From Desulfobacterales bacterium (GTDB taxonomy: Bacteria > Desulfobacterota > Desulfobacteria > Desulfobacterales > UBA11574): a stretch of 12,086 bases of DNA. Positions within the stretch are counted from its first letter, which is position 1, and each line of letters opens with the position of its first letter. Made by a program: the position numbers and the translations under genes. Shown here piece by piece: positions 5,137 to 12,086 of the stretch. Below the pieces are notes generated by a model, which was given only the letters and a program-made list of their open reading frames with translations, did no database searches and was not told where the DNA came from. The stretch lies in assembly GCA_030145595.1 (NCBI GenBank), contig JAQYVG010000089.1:1-12086 (forward strand). Direction: 5' to 3'.

Positions 5137-6072
5137 ATGATCCATGTTGAGAATCTGACCAAACATTATAAGGATATCTGTGCCGTGGATCAAATCAACT
5201 TCGACATCCATAAAGGTGAAATCTTGGGACTGCTGGGTCCCAACGGCGCCGGCAAGACCACCACACTCCGGATGCTCACCGGCTTTCTGCGGCCCACCGC
5301 CGGAAATATTCGAGTCAAAGATTTCACCATTGAGGAAAATCCCTTAGAGATCAAAAAACTGTTAGGTTACCTTCCGGAATCGGCACCGCTTTACCATGAT
5401 ATGATCGTTTACGATTATCTGGATTTCGTTGCCAATATCCGGGAAATTGACCGTAATGAAAAACTCAAACGGATTAAGTATCTTGCAGACCTGTGTGGTC
5501 TTAACGATGTTATGCACCAACCCATCGGCGAACTCTCCAAGGGCTTCAAACAACGGGTGGGGCTCGCCCATGCCATGATGAGCGACCCGGAAATACTGGT
5601 TTTGGACGAGCCCACATCGGGCCTTGATCCCAACCAGATCATCGAGATTCGAGAGATTATCAAACGCATCGGAAAGGAAAAGACCGTCATCCTCTCCACC
5701 CATATTCTCAGTGAAGTCGAAGCTGCGTGCGACCGGGTTGTCATCATTAAACAGGGTAAAATCATTGCAGACGGCAGCATGGAAACCCTTAAGCAATCTG
5801 TAAATAGAAAGAACCGCATAAACATTTTGCTCCTGAATTCAGATTATGAATCGGTCAAAAAAGAACTCGGTTCCATTGCGGGCGTTGAGGAGGTACAAAT
5901 GGAGACGAATAATGAGGGTGTCCTTCAGGCAAGTGTTATCTGCCGATCTTCGGCTGATCTTCGGGGCGATATTTACCGGAAAATCAAAGAGACCGAATGG
6001 ATTTTGATAGAACTTTACCAGGAGACTCAAACCCTTGAGAATATCTTCCGAGAACTTACCACGGAGAACTAA
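5137..6072 (+). CDS. ABC transporter ATP-binding protein (ABC-2 / GldA-like)
   Basis: The 311-residue ATPase has all ABC motifs: Walker A GPNGAGKTT (34-42), signature LSKGFKQRV (133-141), Walker B ILVLDE followed by PTSGLDP (153-164), and H-loop His189 in STHILSE. A C-terminal extension of about 85 residues (DUF4162-like) follows the nucleotide-binding domain, as usual in ATPases that pair with ABC-2 export-type permeases. It would hydrolyse ATP at the inner face of the cytoplasmic membrane and drive the permease encoded next. AGGAG lies 6-10 nt before the ATG. It is 30 bp downstream of the seleno-DsbA gene and one base from the permease. GldA of gliding bacteria is the best-known relative, but the same set exists in many non-gliding bacteria, so no motility role is implied. 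Confidence 0.93.
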   Translation: MIHVENLTKHYKDICAVDQINFDIHKGEILGLLGPNGAGKTTTLRMLTGFLRPTAGNIRVKDFTIEENPLEIKKLLGYLPESAPLYHDMIVYDYLDFVANIREIDRNEKLKRIKYLADLCGLNDVMHQPIGELSKGFKQRVGLAHAMMSDPEILVLDEPTSGLDPNQIIEIREIIKRIGKEKTVILSTHILSEVEAACDRVVIIKQGKIIADGSMETLKQSVNRKNRINILLLNSDYESVKKELGSIAGVEEVQMETNNEGVLQASVICRSSADLRGDIYRKIKETEWILIELYQETQTLENIFRELTTEN

Positions 6073-6073
6073 G

Positions 6074-6778
6074 ATGCGACAGGTTGTTCATATTTTCAGC
6101 AAAGAATTCAAAGGCTATTTTGTCACCCCTATCGCCTACATTGTCATATCCATTTTTCTTATCGTCACGGGGTGGTTCTTTTTTTCAACTTTTTTTCTTT
6201 TTAACCAGGCCAGTCTTCGAAACTTCTTTGATCTGCTCCCCCTTACATTCTCCTTTATCGTCCCGGCCGTCACCATGCGGCTGTTTTCCGAGGAGCTTAA
6301 TGTCGGCTCTTATGAGATTTTACTGACCCTTCCCGTAACCTATCGTGACGTAATTCTTGGAAAATTTACAGCAGCAGTCGCTTTTGTGGCAGCTATGCTG
6401 GCTCCAACCCTGGCCTATCCCATATGCATATCATTTTTAGGTAAACTTGACTGGGGTCCGGTGGCAGGGGGGTACATCGGTGCGATTTTTCTGGGTGCCT
6501 CCTATGCAGCCGTCGGGCTTTTGGCCTCATCGCTGACACGCAATCAGATCATTGCCTTTATCATCGGCACGGCCATTTGCATCAGCCTCACATTGATCGA
6601 CAAAATGCTTTTTTTCCTTCCTCGAACGTTGTTGCCATTTTTAGAATATCTGGGAGCCGATTTTCACTTCCAGAACATTTCAAAGGGCATTATTGACTCA
6701 AGGGACTTGCTTTACTTTCTGAGTGTTATTTTTATCAGTCTCTACGGCGCACATCTTGCGATGCAAGAGAAAAATTAA
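6074..6778 (+). CDS. ABC-2 type permease (GldF-like)
   Basis: This 234-residue protein has six hydrophobic segments and is the membrane partner of the preceding ATPase. It shows the typical conserved cytoplasmic stretch after the second helix (SEELNVGSYEILLTLPV, then RDVILGKF) and the SSLTRNQIIAFI and FHFQNISKGIIDSRD motifs of the Gldg-associated permease subfamily. The start at 6074 is chosen because it begins one base after the ATPase stop, has GGAG 7 nt upstream, and gives the normal MRQVVHIFSKEFKGYF N-terminus; an earlier in-frame ATG at 6035 would overlap the ATPase. Near-overlap implies translational coupling. The substrate is unknown. Confidence 0.92.
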   Translation: MRQVVHIFSKEFKGYFVTPIAYIVISIFLIVTGWFFFSTFFLFNQASLRNFFDLLPLTFSFIVPAVTMRLFSEELNVGSYEILLTLPVTYRDVILGKFTAAVAFVAAMLAPTLAYPICISFLGKLDWGPVAGGYIGAIFLGASYAAVGLLASSLTRNQIIAFIIGTAICISLTLIDKMLFFLPRTLLPFLEYLGADFHFQNISKGIIDSRDLLYFLSVIFISLYGAHLAMQEKN

Positions 6779-6789
6779 GGGGCATTTAA

Positions 6790-8988
6790 ATGGGTCTGAA
6801 AAACATATCCGCAAAATATATAAAATTTCTTGCTTATCTGCTTGTTATTGTCCTGGTCAATTTGACAGGAATAACACTTTTTTCCAGGATTGATCTGACG
6901 GAAAACAAGATATACTCTATCTCAAATGCCAGCAAACGGGTCGTATCCACCCTTTCGGAACCATTGACCATTAATGTTTTCTTCACCCGGAACCTTCCAG
7001 CGCCCCACAATAGTGTCGAACAGTATCTCAAAGACCTGCTGGAAGAGTATGCGACCTATGCCAATCGATATTTTAACTACCGCTTTTATGATGTCAGCCC
7101 TGATGAGGGCGATATCAGTCGGGGAACTGAGGAAAATCGGGAATTGGCGAACAATTACGGCATTCATCCGGTTCAGATTCAGGCCTTTGAAAAGGATGAA
7201 ATTAAATTTCAGAAGGCTTACATGGGCCTTGTGCTGATCCACGGCGACGTCATTGAACGCATCCCCACGATTACATCCACGGACGGACTCGAATACAAGC
7301 TGACAAACGCCATTTTAAAACTCAACAACAAGGTCAGCGCCCTCTTGAGCCTGCCCGAAAAAATCCGAATCAAACTTTTCCTCTCCTCTTCCCTCGAACA
7401 GGTTGCACCGTATATGGGATTGAACCCACTTACTGAAATGCCCGCAAAAATAGAGCGCATTGTAAAGAAACTCAACAACAAGCATTACGGCCAACTGCAA
7501 TTCGAATATTTGGATCCCTCAACAGATCAGAACCTTAAAAAGGAATCTGAGAAGTATAACATTATGAGCCTCTCATGGCCGGCTATTTCCGGAAAAATCA
7601 AGAAGGGTAAGGGCGTTATCGGTCTTGTGATGGAATACAAAGACAAATCAGTTCATATCCCGCTGTTGCAGGTTTTCAAAATTCCGATCATCGGAACTCA
7701 GTACCAATTGACGGATATAAATCAGATGGAAGAGATCATCAACGAGAGCCTGGAATCCCTCATCGATATCAACGAGAATATAGGTTTGCTGGCAAGCCAC
7801 GGCACCCTCGATGTTCAGGGCTCCTTCCAGACCGGCCCAACCCGATCGGGAGATTCGGATCATGTAAACAACTTTCGGGAGCTTATATCGGAAAATTACA
7901 CGATTAAGGCCGTCAATCTTAAAGAGGGCAACATTCCGGAAGGCCTCGGCGGCCTGGTCATTGCGCGTCCCACGGAAACCTTCAGTGACTATGAGCTGCT
8001 TCAAATCGACCAGTTTCTGATGCAGGGTAAAAGCTTAGCCGTCTTTCTGGACGCCTTTAACGAGGTCATGCCGCCCAGTCCTCAGGGCATGGCCTTCAGG
8101 GGACAAAATCCTCGTTATGTTCCCTTAAAGACCGGACTCGAAAAACTTTTGGCCCATTACGGTGTCAGCATCAGAAAGTCGTATGTCATGGACGAAAGCA
8201 GCTTTAAACAGAGAACTCCGGCACGATTCGGCGGCGGGGAACGACCCATTTATTTTGCGCCGGTGATCAAAAACCGCAATATCAACCACGATTTGGAATT
8301 TATGAAGAATATTAAAGGTCTTATTGCCTTAAAAATTTCCCCGCTGGACTTGGATACGCAGCGCATCAAGGAAAACGGTCTTGCGGCCCACAGGCTCTTT
8401 TCCTCTTCGGAAAAATCCTGGGAAATGAGCGGGCAGATTAACCTCAATCCCATGATCATTCAGCCGCCGAAATTAGCTGATGATATGCAGAGCCTGCCCC
8501 TGGCATACATCATCACAGGTGAATTTCCCAGTTATTTTGACGGCAAACCCATTCCCGAGAAGACTTTGGCAAAGGGTGATGTTAAAGAATCAGCCGCCCG
8601 GAAAGAACCGGACAAGAAACCCGATGTTGATCTTTCGAAAATAAAGGGTGAAGGCGAATTCCTCTCCCAAGGAAAACCCGGCAAAATCTTTTTGATGGCA
8701 TCCTCGGATATGCTCAAGGACAATATCCTCGACACAAAAGGCCGCAATCCGAATACCATGTTTATTATGAATCTGCTGGATTACCTGAACAACCGGGAAG
8801 ACATTGCCATTATGAGAAGCAAGGAGCAGCGCTTTAATCCTTTGGCTGATACCGGCGCAGGGATCAAGACAGTCATAAAATCTTTTAACATCGCGGGGCT
8901 GCCCGTACTGGTCGTACTGTTCGGTCTAACGGTCTGGTTCCGCCGGCATTCGCGAAAAAAACACATCCGGATGATGTTTCAGAAATAG
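6790..8988 (+). CDS. Gldg family / ABC-type auxiliary protein, large periplasmic domain
   Basis: The 732-residue protein has one N-terminal membrane segment (about 12-31) followed by the family signature RIDLTENKIYSIS (33-45). It then has a long soluble region expected on the outer face of the membrane, and a C-terminal membrane segment (about 700-717) followed by a basic tail (RRHSRKKH). This is the architecture of Gldg / ABC_transp_aux proteins, which accompany ABC-2 ATPase-permease pairs. A GATase-like central fold is suggested by NIGLLASHGTLD and LAVFLDAFNEV. A Lys/Asp/Glu-rich insertion near residues 597-620 (KESAARKEPDKKPDVD) looks flexible. AAGGGG lies about 7 nt before the ATG. Spacing of 11 bp on both sides places it firmly in the operon. 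The cargo is unknown. Confidence 0.88.
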   Translation: MGLKNISAKYIKFLAYLLVIVLVNLTGITLFSRIDLTENKIYSISNASKRVVSTLSEPLTINVFFTRNLPAPHNSVEQYLKDLLEEYATYANRYFNYRFYDVSPDEGDISRGTEENRELANNYGIHPVQIQAFEKDEIKFQKAYMGLVLIHGDVIERIPTITSTDGLEYKLTNAILKLNNKVSALLSLPEKIRIKLFLSSSLEQVAPYMGLNPLTEMPAKIERIVKKLNNKHYGQLQFEYLDPSTDQNLKKESEKYNIMSLSWPAISGKIKKGKGVIGLVMEYKDKSVHIPLLQVFKIPIIGTQYQLTDINQMEEIINESLESLIDINENIGLLASHGTLDVQGSFQTGPTRSGDSDHVNNFRELISENYTIKAVNLKEGNIPEGLGGLVIARPTETFSDYELLQIDQFLMQGKSLAVFLDAFNEVMPPSPQGMAFRGQNPRYVPLKTGLEKLLAHYGVSIRKSYVMDESSFKQRTPARFGGGERPIYFAPVIKNRNINHDLEFMKNIKGLIALKISPLDLDTQRIKENGLAAHRLFSSSEKSWEMSGQINLNPMIIQPPKLADDMQSLPLAYIITGEFPSYFDGKPIPEKTLAKGDVKESAARKEPDKKPDVDLSKIKGEGEFLSQGKPGKIFLMASSDMLKDNILDTKGRNPNTMFIMNLLDYLNNREDIAIMRSKEQRFNPLADTGAGIKTVIKSFNIAGLPVLVVLFGLTVWFRRHSRKKHIRMMFQK

Positions 8989-8999
8989 GAACGGCACCC

Positions 9000-9986
9000 A
9001 TGAAACTCAAGAAAGAGTACGGCATTCTTTTTATTGTGATAGTAGCGCTTTCTTTATATCAGATTCTCCGCAATCCGGACAAAATCAGCTACCGGTTGCC
9101 GGAGTTGCCCGAAATCTCAAAAGGGAACATTACAAAAATTGAAATTTCAAAACCCGAAGGCCCCATCGTATTGAGCAAGACCGCTAATGGATGGAAGCTT
9201 CTGCCCCAGGGTTATCCGGCCGACACGGACAGAGTTAAAAACATGCTGAACATCATCAGAAAACTCACCCTGACAACCCTGGTTTCCGAATCCAAATCCT
9301 ATGACCGCTATGGTCTGGATAACGAAAAAAAAATTGCGGTGAAAGCCTGGCAGGGGGAACAACTCGAACGGGAATTTGATGTGGGCAAAACGGCCTCATC
9401 TTCCCGGCACACCTTTGTCCGGATTGCCGGAGACCACCGCGTCTATCATGCCCGGCAAAATTTCAGAAGTGACTTTGACCAGACAATGGAACGTCTCAGG
9501 AACAGGAATGTGCTTTCTTTTGATAAAACAGAAATTCATGAAATCCACATCATCCAGGGCCGGCAATCGATGGTCATCACCCGCAGGCAGATACCGGTGA
9601 CTGTTACTGCCGATAAAAAAGAGCAAGCAAAGGAGACCACGGATTCGGAAACCGGAGCCTTGTGGCAGACTGGTGAGGGTAAAAAAGTTGATGAATCCAA
9701 ATTGAACCCCCTGCTTTCGACCCTTTCCAACTTAAGCGGTGATAAATACATCAGCGGCCGCGAAAAAGGGGATTTCACTGATCCGATTTATAAAATTTTG
9801 TTAAAAGGCACCCGGGATTACTCCCTGTCCATATTTGCCAAAACAGACAAGGATAGTGAAAACTATCCCGCCGTTTCTTCTGAAAACGACTACCCGTTTG
9901 AACTGCCCAGATGGAAGGCAGACGATATTATGAAAAACCCGGATGAGATGCTGGTAAAAGATGAAACAAGCAAAACTTCAAAATAA
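9000..9986 (+). CDS. DUF4340 domain protein, membrane-anchored
   Basis: The 328-residue protein has a short N-terminal membrane anchor (about 7-22, YGILFIVIVALSLYQI). Repeated beta-rich units follow, typical of DUF4340 (for example ITKIEISKPEGPIVLSK with NGWKL, and RYGLDNEKKIAVKAW with FDVGK and HTFVRI). DUF4340 proteins regularly follow Gldg-family genes, and the gap here is 11 bp. A linker rich in Lys, Glu and Thr (about residues 205-220) separates two such regions. AGGAAC precedes the ATG. It is the last gene of the tightly spaced run. The role is unknown; an extracytoplasmic subunit of the ABC-2 complex is the natural inference. Confidence 0.85.
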   Translation: MKLKKEYGILFIVIVALSLYQILRNPDKISYRLPELPEISKGNITKIEISKPEGPIVLSKTANGWKLLPQGYPADTDRVKNMLNIIRKLTLTTLVSESKSYDRYGLDNEKKIAVKAWQGEQLEREFDVGKTASSSRHTFVRIAGDHRVYHARQNFRSDFDQTMERLRNRNVLSFDKTEIHEIHIIQGRQSMVITRRQIPVTVTADKKEQAKETTDSETGALWQTGEGKKVDESKLNPLLSTLSNLSGDKYISGREKGDFTDPIYKILLKGTRDYSLSIFAKTDKDSENYPAVSSENDYPFELPRWKADDIMKNPDEMLVKDETSKTSK

Positions 9987-10103
9987 AATCGGCCGGGAAG
10001 GGCTGAAGCCGATCAAGTCAGAAAGCGGCCGCGAAGCGGTTTCGTACAGCTTGCATTTTGAAATTGTTTTATTAAAATTCAGATTTATTAGGAGAAAAGG
10101 ACT
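9987..10103. other. Intergenic spacer after the ABC operon
   Basis: A possible 6-bp stem ATCGGC (9988-9993) and GCCGAT (10008-10013) with a 14-nt loop follows the DUF4340 stop, but no T-run comes after it, so it is a poor terminator. A GC-rich stretch (GCGGCCGCGAAGCGG, near 10024-10038) recalls the REP-like units but forms no full element. A separate promoter for the next gene is possible in the AT-rich part (10047-10090), without a good match. Confidence 0.3.
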
Positions 10104-10757
10104 ATGCATTTTGAAGACTTATCATTAGGAGGGCAATGGGAGGCAATGATAATTATGATAGTTGTCGCTTCCTGGGTTCTATACTCATGTTTGGCCCCTA
10201 AAAGCATGAAAGAGTGGCGCAATGCAGGGTTGGTTCAAGCTTTTATCATAGCCCTTTATGCGGAAATGTACGGTTTTCCGCTAACCATATATCTTCTGAC
10301 ATCTTTCTTCGGGATAGACATCCCCTGGTTGCATACAAACGGTCATCTCTGGGGGACTCTTCTGGGACTGAATGATACCGGGGCCATGATAGAAATGTCT
10401 ATTGGTTTTATTTTCGTTTTAGCTGGGTTAGTGCTGATGGCCAGTGGATGGCGCTTGGTATTCAGTGCTCAAGAGAAGGATGAACTTGCAACTGACGGCA
10501 TTTACAAATATGTGCGACATCCCCAGTATACAGGCATCTTTATCGCTCTCTTCGGGCAGTTGATTCACTGGCCGACGGTCCTTACCTTACTTTTATTTCC
10601 CGGCATTGCCTGGGCTTATTATCACCTGGCCCGCAAAGAGGAAAAAGCTATGATATCGAAATTCGGGGATGCCTACCGAACATACATGCAGAACGTTCCC
10701 ATGTTCTTTCCGAAACTCAAGCATTTGCGACTATATCTGGGGCAAGCAAATACCTGA
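10104..10757 (+). CDS. Isoprenylcysteine carboxyl methyltransferase (ICMT)-like membrane methyltransferase
   Basis: This 217-residue protein has about five hydrophobic segments. Its C-terminal half has the ICMT/phospholipid methyltransferase signature: GIYKYVRHPQYTG (132-144), a membrane hairpin, then ARKEEKAMISKFGDAYRTY (166-184) with the Glu pair and the FG..Y..Y pattern that form the SAM and substrate pocket. Bacterial members have no prenylated protein substrate; known or proposed substrates are lipids and small hydrophobic molecules, and none can be assigned here. The N-terminal part (residues 13-110) has extra membrane segments and a Trp- and Gly-rich loop. AGGAG precedes the ATG. It lies 31 bp ahead of the rhodanese gene, so the two are likely cotranscribed. 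Confidence 0.87.
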   Translation: MHFEDLSLGGQWEAMIIMIVVASWVLYSCLAPKSMKEWRNAGLVQAFIIALYAEMYGFPLTIYLLTSFFGIDIPWLHTNGHLWGTLLGLNDTGAMIEMSIGFIFVLAGLVLMASGWRLVFSAQEKDELATDGIYKYVRHPQYTGIFIALFGQLIHWPTVLTLLLFPGIAWAYYHLARKEEKAMISKFGDAYRTYMQNVPMFFPKLKHLRLYLGQANT

Positions 10758-10788
10758 AAGAAATAGAGTTTAATGAAGGAGGAAGCAA

Positions 10789-11208
10789 ATGAGGAAAACC
10801 ATTTACTGGTTTGGCTTTGTAATGTTACTACTGGCTATCGGACTCTCGGGATATATCACACCTAATGCCTGGTCCATGGATAAGCAAGCGTATAAAAACA
10901 TCTCCGTAGGTCAATTCGAGAAATTAATGGATCAGAAAGATTTCACTCTCATCAATGTCCATATCCCCTATCAGGGGGAGATTGCCAAAACTGACCTTTT
11001 GATCCCTTTCAATGCCATCGATCAGGACAAAAACAGACTTCCCAATAACAAAGATGCCAGAATCGTAGTATACTGCATGGCGGGACATATGGGTTATATC
11101 GCTGCTGAAAAACTGGCACAAATGGGTTATACTGGTGTGCTCCACTTTAAAGGTGGAATGAGAGCCTGGGCCAAGAACGACAAACAGATAGTGTATCGCC
11201 GCAATTAG
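10789..11208 (+). CDS. Exported rhodanese-like protein
   Basis: The 139-residue protein has an N-terminal signal or anchor sequence (about 1-28, MRKTIYWFGFVMLLLAIGLSG) followed by a single rhodanese domain. The catalytic loop is CMAGHM with Cys96, the residue that would carry a persulfide, followed by the usual helix (YIAAEKLAQMGY) and the FKGGMRAW closing motif. The usual DVR segment is INVHIPYQGEI, as in a subgroup of exported rhodaneses. It would act in the periplasm on sulfane sulfur (thiosulfate, polysulfide or a persulfide carrier); the exact donor and acceptor are unknown. A strong GGAGGA ribosome-binding site precedes the ATG. Sulfur-transfer proteins fit a sulfur-metabolising host. 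Confidence 0.9.
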   Translation: MRKTIYWFGFVMLLLAIGLSGYITPNAWSMDKQAYKNISVGQFEKLMDQKDFTLINVHIPYQGEIAKTDLLIPFNAIDQDKNRLPNNKDARIVVYCMAGHMGYIAAEKLAQMGYTGVLHFKGGMRAWAKNDKQIVYRRN

Positions 11209-11292
11209 GCCGAGAAGGTTCTGATGATGGATGCCAACATCTAATTTGTTTTGGATTTCGCCTGTCCCGTTATCGGGGATATTCGGATTTTG

Positions 11293-11315
11293 CCTGAACA
11301 GACTTTTCGTTCAGG
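11293..11315. terminator. Hairpin between convergent genes, possible terminator
   Basis: CCTGAAC (11293-11299) and GTTCAGG (11309-11315) form a perfect 7-bp stem with a 9-nt loop. It lies 2 bp beyond the stop of the minus-strand lipoprotein gene and 84 bp beyond the rhodanese stop, a fitting place for a shared terminator. Neither side has a proper T-run, so function is uncertain. Confidence 0.3.
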
Positions 11316-11317
11316 TG

Positions 11318-11698
11318 CTATTTATCACTCCACCAGAAGTCGTTTTTTTCCACCGGATCATAGGTCTTCCACTTGCCGTCAACAAAAACTTCCGGTGATA
11401 ATCTTGTTTCATCGCGGCCGCAGCGCATTAAGCGGTCCATTGACATTACCCAGCCCGTCAACATACCGTGTTTTTTAAGGCTTTGCAGGCTGTATTCGGA
11501 GTCAGATGGATACATAGGGCATTCGCCGTACCTGACGGCAGAGAGATGATTCAGCGGCCCCCGGTAGAATTGGACCATTAAAGACAGCGGGTCGGCCCCT
11601 CGATCGGTTTCAGCCTGCATTGATTGCGAGTAGGTACAAGATGCAATCAGGCCAAAAAGGATCAAAAGCAAAATCAATTTTACAAGAGTTTTTTTCAT
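11318..11698 (-). CDS. Lipoprotein with a divergent YidD-like domain
   Basis: The 126-residue product starts at ATG 11698 with a lipoprotein signal (MKKTLVKLILLLILFGLIASC); the lipobox is I-A-S-C with Cys21 as the lipidated residue. A YidD-like domain spans about 42-95: QFYRGPLNHLSAVRYGECPMYPSDSEY, then LKKHGMLTGW and DRLMRCGRDE. YidD is a small protein said to help membrane-protein insertion near YidC and carries C-R-x-x-P-T-C-S-E-Y. Here the first Cys (60) and the later RC Cys (93) are kept, but the second is Asp66 (C-P-M-Y-P-S-D-S-E-Y). The normal protein is cytoplasmic-side and not a lipoprotein, so this variant acts outside the membrane and probably has another role. The C-terminus is rich in Trp, Asp and Lys. 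The Shine-Dalgarno sequence is weak. An upstream in-frame ATG (11725) would spoil the signal peptide. Confidence 0.78.
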   Translation of the reverse strand: MKKTLVKLILLLILFGLIASCTYSQSMQAETDRGADPLSLMVQFYRGPLNHLSAVRYGECPMYPSDSEYSLQSLKKHGMLTGWVMSMDRLMRCGRDETRLSPEVFVDGKWKTYDPVEKNDFWWSDK

Positions 11699-11806
11699 GT
11701 TCCAGAGGATTAATATCAACAGCAAATATATTGTTGGCTATTTTGTTTACTTTCACTATTATCAGTTCTGACAGACTACATCAAGTGTGTAGATTTTTGA
11801 GTTCGA

Positions 11807-12086
11807 CTAATTTATCAAATGTTCAAACAAATCGAACGACTTTTGACTGGTCCATTCTCGGGATCCGAAAACCTTGCCGATGATTCCTCCTTCTTTGTCC
11901 AGAATAAAGGTGGTCGGAACGGCTCTTATCCCAAACTGCGACCCTATTTTCCCTTTTGAATCCAGCAGAGCTGTGAAAGTCAGCTTATACTTGTTGAAAA
12001 AGTCTTTCACCCGTGTTGCAGGCTCCCGCAAATTAACGGCAACCATGGCAAAATCTTTATCTTTAAACCGCTTATGTAATTTTTCC
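11807..12086 (-). CDS. TlpA/ResA-like thioredoxin-fold protein, C-terminal part (partial)
   Basis: The frame is open from the right edge (12086) to TAG 11809-11807, giving about 93 residues of the C-terminal portion. It reads EKLHKRFKDKDFAMVAVNLREP, then LDSKGKIGSQFGIRAVPTTFILDKEGGIIGK and a final helix ending FEHLIN. This is the central and C-terminal part of a TlpA/AhpC-TSA-type thioredoxin fold, with the cis-Pro in AVPTTF. The active-site CxxC (or a Sec variant) would lie about 20-30 residues upstream, outside the window. An internal ATG at 12046 is not the real start. Such proteins are usually exported or membrane-anchored and reduce periplasmic disulfides. It is 108 bp upstream of the YidD-like lipoprotein on the same strand and may share its transcript. 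Confidence 0.87.
   Translation of the reverse strand, partial: EKLHKRFKDKDFAMVAVNLREPATRVKDFFNKYKLTFTALLDSKGKIGSQFGIRAVPTTFILDKEGGIIGKVFGSREWTSQKSFDLFEHLIN

Noticed and set aside
5137..9986. Gliding motility system
   Set aside because: GldA/F/G-like ABC sets are widespread in non-gliding bacteria, and no other gliding gene is present in the window.
11774..11800. Hairpin CTACA...TGTAG followed by ATTTTT as a terminator
   Set aside because: The T-run is on the plus strand, but both neighbouring genes are on the minus strand and the stem is only 5 bp.

Overview
The window most resembles the chromosome of a sulfate-reducing or related bacterium of the Desulfobacterota (former Deltaproteobacteria). 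Three things suggest this: a thioredoxin-fold protein whose catalytic Cys codon is replaced by in-frame TGA (selenocysteine is common in that group), sigma-54-type promoters, and a four-Cys tail (LSGLLPICASCKKIR) that I associate with signalling proteins of these bacteria. The assignment is inference; there is no rRNA or other marker gene.

Layout. 1-1221, minus strand: the 5' end of a small secreted or membrane protein running off the left edge, a heavy-metal-associated (HMA) domain protein with four membrane segments, and a doubtful 44-codon ORF in front of it. 1428-1966 and 3407-4204, plus strand: two copies of a module made of a conserved palindrome, a sigma-54-type promoter, a leader and a small Gly-rich, CC-containing protein. 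Copy B carries a palindromic REP/MITE-like insertion of about 237 bp in its leader and has a shortened C-terminus. Between the copies lie a small two-pass membrane protein with the four-Cys tail (2177-2641) and a class I SAM methyltransferase (2735-3361).

4261-9986, plus strand: a tightly packed run of five genes. It begins with an exported DsbA-like protein that is best read as one selenoprotein (U-P-Y-C active site, UGA at 4672-4674). An ABC-2 export-type ATPase, its permease, a large Gldg/ABC-auxiliary protein and a DUF4340 protein follow. Gaps are 30, 1, 11 and 11 bp, so one transcript is likely, and sigma-54 promoter B could feed it. 10104-11208: an isoprenylcysteine-methyltransferase-like membrane protein and an exported rhodanese. 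11318-12086, minus strand: a lipoprotein with a YidD-like domain and the C-terminal part of a TlpA-like thioredoxin that runs off the right edge.

The theme is envelope thiol/redox chemistry (seleno-DsbA, rhodanese, TlpA-like protein), metal or thiol handling (HMA protein, CC-motif small proteins) and an ABC-2 complex of unknown cargo. The strongest observations are the selenocysteine DsbA-like gene, which standard gene calling would split in two, and the duplicated sigma-54 module, in which a GGATA-N5-TATCC palindrome sits exactly 100 bp upstream of the promoter in both copies.
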